Source of the DNA: Caldilineaceae bacterium
Lineage (GTDB): Bacteria > Chloroflexota > Anaerolineae > Caldilineales > Caldilineaceae
Length of the DNA stretch: 64,000 nucleotides
NCBI GenBank assembly: GCA_022827195.1
Contig: JAJDTL010000033.1
Location: 1 to 64,000 of the forward strand
Direction of reading: 5' to 3'
Shown: one piece after another, positions 17,951 through 25,068 of the stretch
Layout: each line of letters begins with the position of its first letter
Numbering within the stretch: position 1 is the first letter of the stretch
Position numbers and translations under genes: made by a program
Notes under the pieces: generated by a model
Seen by the model: only the letters and a program-made list of their open reading frames with translations
The model's database searches: none
Told to the model about the DNA's origin: nothing

Positions 17951-19489
17951 GTGCGTCTGGCATCACACTCCACGGCTACAGTTCACCAGACTGCTGCCCC
18001 AATCCTCAAGACCGACCTTCTGCCCAAGCTCATTGGCTTGAGGGTTGGCTATCGATCATCGGTTGCAATCCTGCTAATGCTGGGATTCGGATTGCGGCTA
18101 GTCATGCTGGACCGTTTTCGTTTCCACCAGGATGAGGCGCTATACAGCTATTGGGCTCTGCATTTTCTGCACGAGGATCCCCAGTTCCTCACACAGTGGA
18201 TCGACAAGCCCCCGCTGTTCGTCTGGCTGCTTGGCGCCTGCTTCAAGGCGTTTGGCGCGTCCGAGGCGAGCGCACGGCTGCTGAATGTTGGCATCAGTGT
18301 GCTCACCATTCCTGCAGTTGCCGCAATCGCCCGCCATGCCTGGACGCCAGGCGCCGCGCTCATAGCCGCGGCTGCCTTTACGCTGAATCCGTTTGCCATC
18401 AGTTACAGCCCGACGGCGTTTACCGATCCTCTGTTTGTGCTGGGCGGGGTCCTCTCCGTTTGTGCTGCGCAGAGGAGACGCCCCTTTTGGGCCGGCTTGT
18501 TCCTGGGCGGCGCGGTCATGGCTAAGCAGCAGGGCGTCTTCTTCAGTCCCTTGACACTGGCCTTTCTCGTGGCAGGTTCGTTGGATTCCAAGTCAGCCAT
18601 CCGCGCCATTCTATGGAGCTGTTGTGGGCTGGCGCTGGCGGTCTTGCCAGTACTTTACTGGGACAGTCTGCGCTGGGCTGTTGCGCCCTCTCCGTGGGAC
18701 CTGGGCGTGCGCAACTACGGAGCGCTGGAGATCGTTGTCCCTGCGCTATGGCCTGCTCGTGCCATGCGCCTTGGCGAACTGCTCTGGTATCTGACGGCCA
18801 GTCCTGTCGTGTGGATAGCGATAGCAGTTGCGGCTGCGGTTGTGGTTGCGGTTGTGGTCCTGCGTGCACGGCTGCCAAGTCGAATCGTGCCGCAACGACG
18901 GGAAATTGTTGCTGTCCTGATATGCGGTTGGCTTGCCGGGTTCTTAGGTTTCCACACGGTGACCAGTCTGCCGCTCTGGGATCGCTACCTTTTGCCTGTG
19001 GCGCCTTTCTTCGCTGTATTGGTAGGATGGATTGGAGCCAGAATTCTCGCGAACGGTACCGTGCTCTTGAATCGGGTCGTGATGGGGCTGTGGATTGTGC
19101 TTTTGCTGCCCAGCGCGGCGCAGGCAGCGCGCGGCGGCATACCAATTGGAGGCGATCATGGCGCGTACGACGGCCTGCGAGAGGCAATCGTATGGCTGGA
19201 CAAGCATAGCCACGAGGGGGCGGTCCTGTATCACCAGGCGCTGAACTGGCATTTGCGGTTCTATCTGTACGATAGCCCTAACGACTTCCGCGTGCGCTGG
19301 TTTGCCAGTCCTGTCTCGCTGGCGGACGATGCCGCCAAAATGGGCCCGCGGCCAAAGTTCGTCGTCGTTCCGGCGTGGCTGCCGTTGCGGGACGGGTATC
19401 CTCATCTGACCGCACGTGGCGTGGAGCTAACCCAGAGACACAGAGTGGAACAGTTCACAGTCTTCGAAATCTTGATAGACAGGCGATGA
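17951..19489 (+). CDS. GT39/ArnT-like membrane glycosyltransferase
   Basis: A 512-residue polytopic membrane protein of the dolichyl-phosphate-mannose mannosyltransferase (PMT_2, ArnT) superfamily. The first loop carries the conserved acidic motif FHQDEALYSYW at about 57-67, followed by QWIDKPPLFVWLLGA, the signature of this family. About ten hydrophobic segments follow up to residue 400. The last 100 residues form a soluble extracytoplasmic tail. A valine/alanine run (18831-18870) is encoded by a near-perfect hexamer repeat GCGGTT/GTGGTT, probably within a membrane helix. It uses a polyprenyl-phosphate sugar donor on the outer face of the membrane; the acceptor (lipid or protein) is unknown. 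GTG at 17951 is the likely start. Confidence 0.85.
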   Translation: MRLASHSTATVHQTAAPILKTDLLPKLIGLRVGYRSSVAILLMLGFGLRLVMLDRFRFHQDEALYSYWALHFLHEDPQFLTQWIDKPPLFVWLLGACFKAFGASEASARLLNVGISVLTIPAVAAIARHAWTPGAALIAAAAFTLNPFAISYSPTAFTDPLFVLGGVLSVCAAQRRRPFWAGLFLGGAVMAKQQGVFFSPLTLAFLVAGSLDSKSAIRAILWSCCGLALAVLPVLYWDSLRWAVAPSPWDLGVRNYGALEIVVPALWPARAMRLGELLWYLTASPVVWIAIAVAAAVVVAVVVLRARLPSRIVPQRREIVAVLICGWLAGFLGFHTVTSLPLWDRYLLPVAPFFAVLVGWIGARILANGTVLLNRVVMGLWIVLLLPSAAQAARGGIPIGGDHGAYDGLREAIVWLDKHSHEGAVLYHQALNWHLRFYLYDSPNDFRVRWFASPVSLADDAAKMGPRPKFVVVPAWLPLRDGYPHLTARGVELTQRHRVEQFTVFEILIDRR

Positions 19490-19561
19490 CAAACGGTCGG
19501 CGACCTAATCCGGGCGCCTTGGTGTGACGAAAGGGGTGCAAAACCCAGGGGAGCGTATACG

Positions 19562-20551
19562 ATGCAAAGCGGTGGGAAATCAGCGTATTCAGGGGTCCTT
19601 TCGAGGGCGCAGGGCTGTCTGCTCGGCCAGTTCATCGGGGATTCTCTCGGCAGTCTGGTGGAGTTCAAAGGACTTTCAGAGATTCGCAGGATGTATCCCA
19701 ACGGTGTGCGAGATATGGCCGACGGGGGCACATGGAACACCCTCGCCGGGCAGCCGACAGACGACTCCGAGATGGCGCTGATGCTGGCGCGGTCTCTGGT
19801 TGCCCAAGGCAGGTTTGATATGGAGGAGGTCAGAAAGGGGTATTGCTACTGGCTGGACTCCGGCCCGTTCGATGTCGGCAACACGATATGGAGCGGCCTT
19901 GCCGGACGGCACAGTCCTGGCAGCCAGGCAAACGGCGCCATGATGCGTATCAGCCCGCTGGGAATCTTCGGCGTCAACTACAGGCTGGAGGAGGTGGCAG
20001 AATGGGCGAAGCAGGACGCGGCGATAACCCACATTCACCCGGTCTGCCAGCAGGCCAATGCCCTGTTTGCGATGGCGATCACCCACGCCGTGGGCACGGG
20101 TTGCGGCGCGCGTGAACTCTATTCGCGGGTGGCAGGGTGGGCGGAGGAGATGGACGCGCGTGCAAGTCTGAAAGAGACAATCACTGGCGCGGCCGACTCA
20201 CCGCCCGACGATTACGTTGACAAAATGGGATGGGTCCTGATCGCGTTCCGTAACGCGCTTTGGCAGCTGCTACATGCCGAAAATGTAGAGGAAGGCATCG
20301 TCGATACGATCATGCGCGGTGGCGATACGGATACAAACGCGGCGATTTGCGGCGCGCTGCTCGGTGCAGTTTATGGTCGTGAGGCCTTTCCCACGCGGTG
20401 GATCGGGACGATACGCAATTGCAGGCCGCGGGCGGGAGACCCGCGCGTGCGCAAGCCTCGGCCTGAATGTTTCTGGCCGGTGGACGCTTTGGAACTGGCG
20501 GAGCAGCTGATTGGCTACGAGAGTTCTGCAGTCACTTCGGCGAACGGCTGA
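19562..20551 (+). CDS. ADP-ribosylglycohydrolase family protein
   Basis: A 329-residue ARH/DraG-fold enzyme that cleaves ADP-ribose from proteins or other acceptors. The N-terminal motif GCLLGQFIGDSLGSLVEFK is near residue 17. The dinuclear magnesium ligands are TDDSEMALML (about 72-81) and GGDTDTNAAICGALLGAVYG near 260, both intact. The fold is complete and of usual length. The stop at 20551 lies 22 bp before the DUF1907 gene on the same strand, so the two are probably co-transcribed. Bacterial relatives also act on nucleoside-like small molecules, so the physiological substrate is open. Confidence 0.9.
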   Translation: MQSGGKSAYSGVLSRAQGCLLGQFIGDSLGSLVEFKGLSEIRRMYPNGVRDMADGGTWNTLAGQPTDDSEMALMLARSLVAQGRFDMEEVRKGYCYWLDSGPFDVGNTIWSGLAGRHSPGSQANGAMMRISPLGIFGVNYRLEEVAEWAKQDAAITHIHPVCQQANALFAMAITHAVGTGCGARELYSRVAGWAEEMDARASLKETITGAADSPPDDYVDKMGWVLIAFRNALWQLLHAENVEEGIVDTIMRGGDTDTNAAICGALLGAVYGREAFPTRWIGTIRNCRPRAGDPRVRKPRPECFWPVDALELAEQLIGYESSAVTSANG

Positions 20552-20573
20552 AGCCCAAGAGCGGAGGGCAACG

Positions 20574-21572
20574 ATGGAAGAAATGAAGCGGTTGGACCTC
20601 TGGACGCCAGAACTGCAGGAGCTGGCGCCGGTTGTGCAGCAGGGGTTGGAGGCCAACTTCGCCCACGTTGAGGTTGAAGTAGCCGATTGCCCGGACTTGC
20701 GCGCGCTGGGCTGCGCCGGCGAGGGAATCTGCGGCTCTACTGTGCTGCTGGAGGTAGGAGGCGAGCAGTATGCGCACAACCCGAAGTATCGGCACGTTAC
20801 TTTTGACATGGAACAGATGGCACGCGATTGCGGCCAGGCCGCAGCGAGCATTGTCGGCGCGGGCATGGCCTTTCCGGGTGTGTTGAATGGACATTGCGGC
20901 GAGTTGATCGCGACAATGCAGTCGGGGCAGGACAACCGCTCTAAAGTTGCACGGGTGGGGCCACAAAAGGAGTGCATCGTCGAGCCGTATCCATCGACCC
21001 GGCATAGCGGCCTCTCCAATCTCTTTCTGTCGGAGGGAAAGCCGGGAAAAATTCTGAAAGTCAGGGTGGAAAAGCGGACCGGCAGCGAAGCCTCCTTCAC
21101 GCAGGCGCTGAGGCAGAGTCTGCTGGCACATCCGCAGGTCGGCTCAACTGACGCGCCCGGATCGACGCGGCAAATTGGCATGGGCGGCGTCTTCGTCGTC
21201 GAGGCAGGCCGCGTCCGATCGCATATCATGCCGGATTACGAGTGCATTGCGCATCGCTATTACGATACCCAGCGGGAGGAGGTCATCGCCGACTTTCTTC
21301 AGTTCTATGAACACATGGGACCCGAATTGCTGTGTCTTTCGGTATTCTGGACCGGCGACCCCAGCGGCGGACGGATGCACCTGCGGCCGACTGGCGAGCA
21401 TACCCACTTCTTCCACCTGGGCGAGCGCAGTGAGGCGGGGCATTACCATCACGACGTTAGCCCTGAAACGATCCGCTACACCGGCTACTTCAATACGGCC
21501 GCTGAACTGGTGCGAATCGGTGACATCAATGCGGAACTCGACGGACTAAACTGTTTCCCCAAAAAAGCCTAG
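20574..21572 (+). CDS. DUF1907 (C11orf54/PTD012-like) zinc hydrolase
   Basis: A 332-residue protein of the DUF1907 family, whose human member C11orf54 (PTD012) is a zinc-bound ester hydrolase by structure. Diagnostic stretches are VEVADCPDLRALGCAGEGIC near 30, NGHCGELIATMQSG, PSTRHSGLSNLFLSEGKPG, and the metal-binding histidine cluster GEHTHFFHLG with GHYHHDVSPE near 285-305. ATG 20574 is chosen because AGCGGAGGG lies about 8 bases before it, although the frame stays open to 20511 inside the previous gene. It follows the ADP-ribosylglycohydrolase gene in the same orientation. The natural substrate is not known. Confidence 0.85.
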   Translation: MEEMKRLDLWTPELQELAPVVQQGLEANFAHVEVEVADCPDLRALGCAGEGICGSTVLLEVGGEQYAHNPKYRHVTFDMEQMARDCGQAAASIVGAGMAFPGVLNGHCGELIATMQSGQDNRSKVARVGPQKECIVEPYPSTRHSGLSNLFLSEGKPGKILKVRVEKRTGSEASFTQALRQSLLAHPQVGSTDAPGSTRQIGMGGVFVVEAGRVRSHIMPDYECIAHRYYDTQREEVIADFLQFYEHMGPELLCLSVFWTGDPSGGRMHLRPTGEHTHFFHLGERSEAGHYHHDVSPETIRYTGYFNTAAELVRIGDINAELDGLNCFPKKA

Positions 21573-21714
21573 CCTATCTGCCCTTCGGCCGCACCGGCGA
21601 AACGCCCTTGGATCCAGGCCTCCTCTTCTCTGAAAGTTCGCAGTCTGTAGCTGAACCCACTGTAGAAGCGATATAAACAGAGAGAATTGACCAGGGGACG
21701 CCAAAACTTTTGCA

Positions 21715-22010
21715 AATGCCTGCAACACGAGCTACTGCAGAATCATGACCGGCGCGACAACCACCATCGCCGATGGGACAGACATTTTGACCGGCAACCC
21801 GTTACCAAAATCCCGGCAACGGCAGCCCGGTCGCGCCGCGGCGCGAAAGGCCAAAACGACCGACCAGTGACGAAAAATGACGCAAAAGGCGAAAACGCGA
21901 GCAAATGGCTTTCAAATGTGCTACGCTGGTATCAACAGCAAAGACCGGCCATGGCAACGGGAAATGGAATGCCAGGAACGAAGAACGCCAAATTGAAAAC
22001 GCAATACGAG
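21715..22010 (+). repeat. Dispersed degenerate repeat, copy A
   Basis: This segment aligns by eye with 31628-31930 in the same orientation. Shared blocks in order are GCCTGCA, CACGAGCT/CGCGAGCT, ATGACCGGCGCGA, CACCATC, GACCGGC, CCGGCAAC, GGCCAAAACG, GCAAATGG and AAATGTGCTACGCTG followed by ATCAAC. The longest shared block is at 21913-21928. The rest has drifted, including indels. No terminal inverted repeat or target duplication is obvious, so it could be an old MITE-like element, a conserved RNA or a regulatory module. Confidence 0.6.
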
Positions 22011-22040
22011 CAGAATATCCCCTCGCGAAAAAAAATATAG

Positions 22041-22087
22041 GGCGACATTGGACGACATTGGGGGACATTGGGGGACATTTGTCCCCC
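22041..22087. repeat. Short GACATTGGGG direct repeats ending in a hairpin
   Basis: Four imperfect copies of a 10-11 base unit (CGACATTGGA, CGACATTGGG, GGACATTGGG, GGACATTTGT) run head to tail from about 22041. The last one forms a hairpin, GGGGGAC (22070-22076) pairing with GTCCCCC (22081-22087) around a four-base ATTT loop. Function unknown. Confidence 0.6.
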
Positions 22088-22240
22088 CTTCATGCCAAAG
22101 CGAGAGGAAATCGGTCCCGTAAGATTTAGGATCCAGCCGACCGCTATGTCAGCTTCACTCACACGCAAACGATGGGACCAAGAGTCAGAAGAACCAGGAC
22201 AAATCAGACGAGTTGAGAGGATCGAAACACTCGGTTTCCA

Positions 22241-22248
22241 AAGGAAAA
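22241..22248. repeat. Target-site duplication, left copy
   Basis: AAGGAAAA directly before the left inverted repeat is repeated exactly at 25028-25035 directly after the right inverted repeat. An 8-bp duplication is what IS1595-family elements make. Confidence 0.88.
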
Positions 22249-22274
22249 GGCAATTCTAAGTTTGGGGCTTGACA
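22249..22274 (+). repeat. Left terminal inverted repeat of the transposon
   Basis: This 26-bp sequence is the exact reverse complement of 25002-25027. Homology stops at the next base outward on both sides. The final six bases are TTGACA and serve as the -35 of the transposase promoter. Confidence 0.93.
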
Positions 22275-22297
22275 AGTGAAAGCAGATCGGGTATACT
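22269..22297 (+). promoter_or_regulatory. Inward promoter at the left transposon end
   Basis: TTGACA (22269-22274, inside the inverted repeat), a 17-base spacer and TATACT (22292-22297): consensus -35, five of six in the -10, ideal spacing. It lies 31 bp before the transposase ATG at 22328, which is preceded by AGGAG at 22316-22320. Confidence 0.82.
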
Positions 22298-22327
22298 GTG
22301 TATATCAGCGAACACAGGAGATGCCCG

Positions 22328-23200
22328 ATGGATCTGGTCACAGTCTTCACAAAGTTCCCCACTCAGCAGGCTTGCATCGACCACCTGGAAGAGGCACGGT
22401 GGGGCGACCAGCCGGTTTGCCCCTTTTGCGGCAGCGACCGCGTAGCTCGCAAGAAAGAGAATCAGCGGGTAGGCCGCTGGAACTGCCACAAGTGCCGCAA
22501 CTCCTACAACGTCTTGACCGGCACCATTTTCAAGGCGACGCGGATCCCGTTGCAGAAGTGGTTCGTCGGCATCGCGATTCTGCTCAACGCCAAGAAAAGC
22601 GTCTCCAGTCTCCAGCTTGCCCGCGACCTGGACCTTACGCCGCCGACCGCTTGGCGCATGGGAATGCAGATTCGCAAGGCGATGGTGGATGACGCCGTGT
22701 TCCTGAAGGGCATTGTCGAAGCCGACGAAACCTACATCGGCGGCAAGCCCCGGGGCAAGCGCAAGGACGATGACGATCCGCCCAAGCGCGGTCGCGGCAC
22801 CAAGAAACAGCCGGTCATCGGTGCGCTGGCACGCGGCGGCAAGGTCATAGCCGAACCGTCGGAGCGGGTAACGGGCAAGACGCTGAAAGCGTTCCTGGCA
22901 AGCGTGGTCAAGGCCGATGACAGCGTTCTTGTGACCGACGAGTTCAGCGGGTACAATCGCATGGGCGAATGGGTACCGCACATGACCATCAATCACGCCG
23001 TAGCCTACGCTGAGGGCCTTATACACACGAACACGATTGAAGGCTTCTGGAGCCTCGTAAAGCGAGCGATCTTTGGCCAGCATCACCACTACAGCAAAGC
23101 GCATACGGCCGCCTACATCGTCGAGGCCTGCTACAAGTACAACAACCGCAACAACGCAGACGCCTTCGAGCAGTTCCTCGCCGGTACCGTCACGATATGA
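22328..23200 (+). CDS. IS1595-family transposase (zinc ribbon plus ISXO2-like DDE domain)
   Basis: A 290-residue transposase starting at ATG 22328 behind AGGAG. An N-terminal zinc ribbon has CPFCGSDR and CHKCRNSYN (about residues 30-65), followed by the helix-turn-helix region LARDLDLTPPTAWRMGMQI. The ISXO2-like DDE domain has VEADETYIGGKPRGKRK (first Asp), VLVTDEFSGYNRMG (second Asp) and HTNTIEGFWSLVKRAIFGQH (Glu), then a conserved C-terminal YIVEACYKYNNRN. All catalytic residues are present. A longer GTG start at 22298 would overlap the promoter -10 and is unlikely. The DUF2513 gene follows after 12 bp. Confidence 0.93.
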   Translation: MDLVTVFTKFPTQQACIDHLEEARWGDQPVCPFCGSDRVARKKENQRVGRWNCHKCRNSYNVLTGTIFKATRIPLQKWFVGIAILLNAKKSVSSLQLARDLDLTPPTAWRMGMQIRKAMVDDAVFLKGIVEADETYIGGKPRGKRKDDDDPPKRGRGTKKQPVIGALARGGKVIAEPSERVTGKTLKAFLASVVKADDSVLVTDEFSGYNRMGEWVPHMTINHAVAYAEGLIHTNTIEGFWSLVKRAIFGQHHHYSKAHTAAYIVEACYKYNNRNNADAFEQFLAGTVTI

Positions 23201-23212
23201 GAGGCAGACAAA

Positions 23213-23467
23213 ATGAAGCGCGATATGGAGCTTATCTACCTGATCCTTGCCTATGCCGAAGAACACGGCGACCTCAACAACCGCAAGCGATGTGTGCCGA
23301 ACTTCGATGAGTATGACCCCGATTACATCGACTACCACGTCCGGCTCTGCGAGGAAGCTGGCTACCTGAAAGCCAGCTGGCCGTCCGGCAATCGGCGGGG
23401 GCATGTCCAACGGTTGACCTGGCAAGGCCACGAAGCACTCGATGCCTCCCGCACCCGGAACGAATAG
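23213..23467 (+). CDS. DUF2513 family small protein (winged-helix-like passenger)
   Basis: An 84-residue protein with the DUF2513 pattern: it begins MKRDMELIYLILAYAEEHG, has YIDYHVRLCEEAGYLKAS in the middle and ends RLTWQGHEALDASRTRNE. The helical N terminus and the beta hairpin followed by LTWQGHE suggest a winged-helix fold. DUF2513 genes are common in phages and mobile elements, without an established role. It lies 12 bp after the transposase and about 80 bp before the methyltransferase, so it may regulate the passenger gene or the transposase. This is inference from context. Confidence 0.8.
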   Translation: MKRDMELIYLILAYAEEHGDLNNRKRCVPNFDEYDPDYIDYHVRLCEEAGYLKASWPSGNRRGHVQRLTWQGHEALDASRTRNE

Positions 23468-23548
23468 CACATACGCACTGATTGCGGCGTTTCCGGGTAT
23501 GTGGTACAAGGGGATATCCCTAGCCCATACACACACGGAGACGCGGCC

Positions 23549-24979
23549 ATGAATCGCATCCTCTACGCCTCCGATTGTCTGGATGTGCTGCACGACAGGG
23601 AGGCACTGCCGGACGAATCGGTTGACCTGATCTACCTCGACCCGCCCTTCAACTCCAACAGCCAATACAACCTCCCTTTCAAAGGCAAGTACAAATCGGC
23701 GCGTGCGGTCGAGGCCTTTTCCGACACCTGGACCTGGACCGACAAGGACACAGAGTTGTTGCACGAGTTGGAATCCGACCCGCGAACACGCTCGCTGGCC
23801 AACATCGTCCGCTTCGCCCAAAGCACTGAACAGACGGGGGGGGGGACTTCCCTCGCGTCCTACCTGCTCAACATGGGAATCCGGCTGGGGGCTATGCGCC
23901 GCGTGCTCAAGCGGAATGGCAGCATTTACCTGCACTGCGATCCCACGGCAAGTCACTACCTGAAACTGGTAATGGATGACAGATTTGGCCGGAAGAATTT
24001 CAGGAATGAGATTGTTTGGCGGATCGGCTGGGTTTCCGGTTTCAAAACGCAGAAGAAGGGCTGGATACGCAACCATGACACCATCCTCTATTACGCAAAG
24101 GAAGGCATCCCCTATTTCGACAAGGAATACATCCCCTATCCCAATGGTTATAAGCGACGCGATGGCAGCCTGCCCAAAGGCAAAGGAATTCCGATAGAGG
24201 ACACCTGGAATTGCAGTCGCGCCGATATTCTTGACTCGATAATGATCAAGAGTTTTTCGACCGAGAAAATGGGCTATCCCACACAAAAAACCCAGGCCCT
24301 CTTGGAGCGCATTATCAAGGCGAGCTGCCCTCCTGATGGCGTGGTACTCGACCCCTTTTGCGGTTGCGGCACGACCGTTCACGCCGCCGAATCCCTGGAC
24401 CGGCGGTGGGTAGGCATTGACATATCCAGCTTCGCGACGGGCTTGGTGCGGGACCGGCTGGTCAGGGCCTTTGACCAGGTGACCAAAGAGAATGTGCAGA
24501 TGCGGGGCAACATTCCCAAAGACCCTCCTTCGGCGCGTGCCCTTGCCCAGCGGGACAAGTTCGAGTTCGAGAAGTGGGTATGCGGGCATATCGGCGCCGA
24601 GGGCATGTTCCACAATCCGGGCACGCCTGGGGCCGACGGCGGCGTTGACGGCGTGATGAAGTTCTTTCCCGTCCGTCCTGATAAGAAATGGCGGGCGGAA
24701 TACGCTATCGTGCAGGTGAAAGGCGGTCATGTGACCCCGGACGCTGTGCGGGCGTTGAGAGAGACGGTGGACCGGTTTGACGTGACGGCGGGCGTTATGG
24801 TCTGCTTCGACCAGTACATGAGCACGGTCGACAACCAGCGCAGCCGTGAGACGTTTTCCGACGCGTTGGGCACCTATCCGGTCATTCAGGGCTACAGCGT
24901 GGAAAACCTGCTTGCAGACGCGCCGCTTAACCTGCCTTTGTACGGATTCAAACGCCAGGGCGCGCTGCTCACCGCCTGA
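23549..24979 (+). CDS. Beta-class DNA methyltransferase fused to a PD-(D/E)XK-like nuclease domain
   Basis: A 476-residue protein from ATG 23549 (CGGAG 8 bases before; GTG 23501 is a weaker alternative). Catalytic motif IV LIYLDPPFNSNSQYN is at about 28-42, and the SAM-binding motif VVLDPFCGCGTTVHAAESLD is near 265, giving the beta order of N6-adenine/N4-cytosine methyltransferases. From about 330 the C-terminal part reads FEKWVCGHIGAEGM, GADGGVDGVMKFF and then AIVQVKGGHV: an Asp followed by Q-x-K, resembling a Mrr-like PD-(D/E)XK nuclease core. A run of ten G residues (23836-23845) encodes T-G-G-G-T between the two parts of the methyltransferase. Gain or loss of one G ends translation within about 45 codons, so expression may be phase-variable. 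The nuclease assignment is by eye. Confidence 0.87.
   Translation: MNRILYASDCLDVLHDREALPDESVDLIYLDPPFNSNSQYNLPFKGKYKSARAVEAFSDTWTWTDKDTELLHELESDPRTRSLANIVRFAQSTEQTGGGTSLASYLLNMGIRLGAMRRVLKRNGSIYLHCDPTASHYLKLVMDDRFGRKNFRNEIVWRIGWVSGFKTQKKGWIRNHDTILYYAKEGIPYFDKEYIPYPNGYKRRDGSLPKGKGIPIEDTWNCSRADILDSIMIKSFSTEKMGYPTQKTQALLERIIKASCPPDGVVLDPFCGCGTTVHAAESLDRRWVGIDISSFATGLVRDRLVRAFDQVTKENVQMRGNIPKDPPSARALAQRDKFEFEKWVCGHIGAEGMFHNPGTPGADGGVDGVMKFFPVRPDKKWRAEYAIVQVKGGHVTPDAVRALRETVDRFDVTAGVMVCFDQYMSTVDNQRSRETFSDALGTYPVIQGYSVENLLADAPLNLPLYGFKRQGALLTA
23836..23845 (+). repeat. G10 homopolymer tract inside the methyltransferase gene
   Basis: Ten consecutive G residues in frame as ACG GGG GGG GGG ACT. With nine G the frame stops at TGA 23961-23963; with eleven it stops near 23975. 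Either removes the SAM-binding motif and the nuclease domain. Such tracts are the usual slipped-strand switches of phase-variable methyltransferases. Confidence 0.9.
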
Positions 24980-25007
24980 GTATAGCAGCCTTGCCCCCGC
25001 CTGTCAA
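24979..25007 (-). promoter_or_regulatory. Inward minus-strand promoter at the right transposon end
   Basis: Read on the minus strand, TTGACA (25007-25002, inside the right inverted repeat), a 17-base spacer and TATACT (24984-24979) form a near-consensus promoter that mirrors the left end. The -10 overlaps the methyltransferase stop codon. It would make RNA antisense to the methyltransferase. Confidence 0.65.
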
Positions 25008-25027
25008 GCCCCAAACTTAGAATTGCC
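25002..25027 (-). repeat. Right terminal inverted repeat of the transposon
   Basis: An exact 26-bp reverse complement of 22249-22274, followed directly by the second copy of AAGGAAAA. Confidence 0.93.
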
Positions 25028-25035
25028 AAGGAAAA
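25028..25035. repeat. Target-site duplication, right copy
   Basis: AAGGAAAA, identical to 22241-22248. The uninterrupted sequence would run from there into the leader of the MR/MLE gene. Confidence 0.88.
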
Positions 25036-25068
25036 TAGTTAATGTCCGTAGACAAACAAGGAGTTGAG

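Larger units (their letters stand above)
21573..22240. other. Gene-free region upstream of the transposon
   Basis: This stretch of about 670 bp holds a degenerate dispersed repeat (about 21715-22010, copy A), an A-rich tract near 22030, and a cluster of GACATTGGGG-type direct repeats ending in a GGGGGAC/GTCCCCC hairpin (22041-22087). The final 150 bp up to the transposon boundary show no recognisable gene; they are the former 5' leader of the MR/MLE gene that now lies beyond the insertion. Confidence 0.5.
22249..25027 (+). mobile_element. Complete IS1595-like transposon with methyltransferase-nuclease passenger
   Basis: A 2779-bp element bounded by perfect 26-bp inverted repeats (22249-22274 and 25002-25027, starting GGCAATTCTAAG) and by an 8-bp target duplication AAGGAAAA. 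It carries three genes in one direction and one frame register: an ISXO2-like zinc-ribbon DDE transposase, a DUF2513 protein and a DNA methyltransferase fused to a putative nuclease domain. Repeats, duplication and transposase are all intact, so the insertion looks recent and possibly active. Each end contains an inward promoter whose -35 is inside the repeat. IS1595-family elements are known to carry passenger genes. The element lies 33 bp upstream of an MR/MLE gene and separates it from its original upstream sequence. Confidence 0.93.

Noticed and set aside
21687-22040. A 117-residue frame in repeat copy A, related to 31661-32020
   Set aside because: The similarity is explained by the DNA repeat, codons show no selection, and both strands have equally open frames.
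22256-24730. An 824-residue open frame on the minus strand across the transposon
   Set aside because: It lies in register with the three plus-strand genes, so its stops could only come from TTA, CTA or TCA codons, which are rare in such GC-rich genes. Its product resembles no known protein and the opposite genes are certain.
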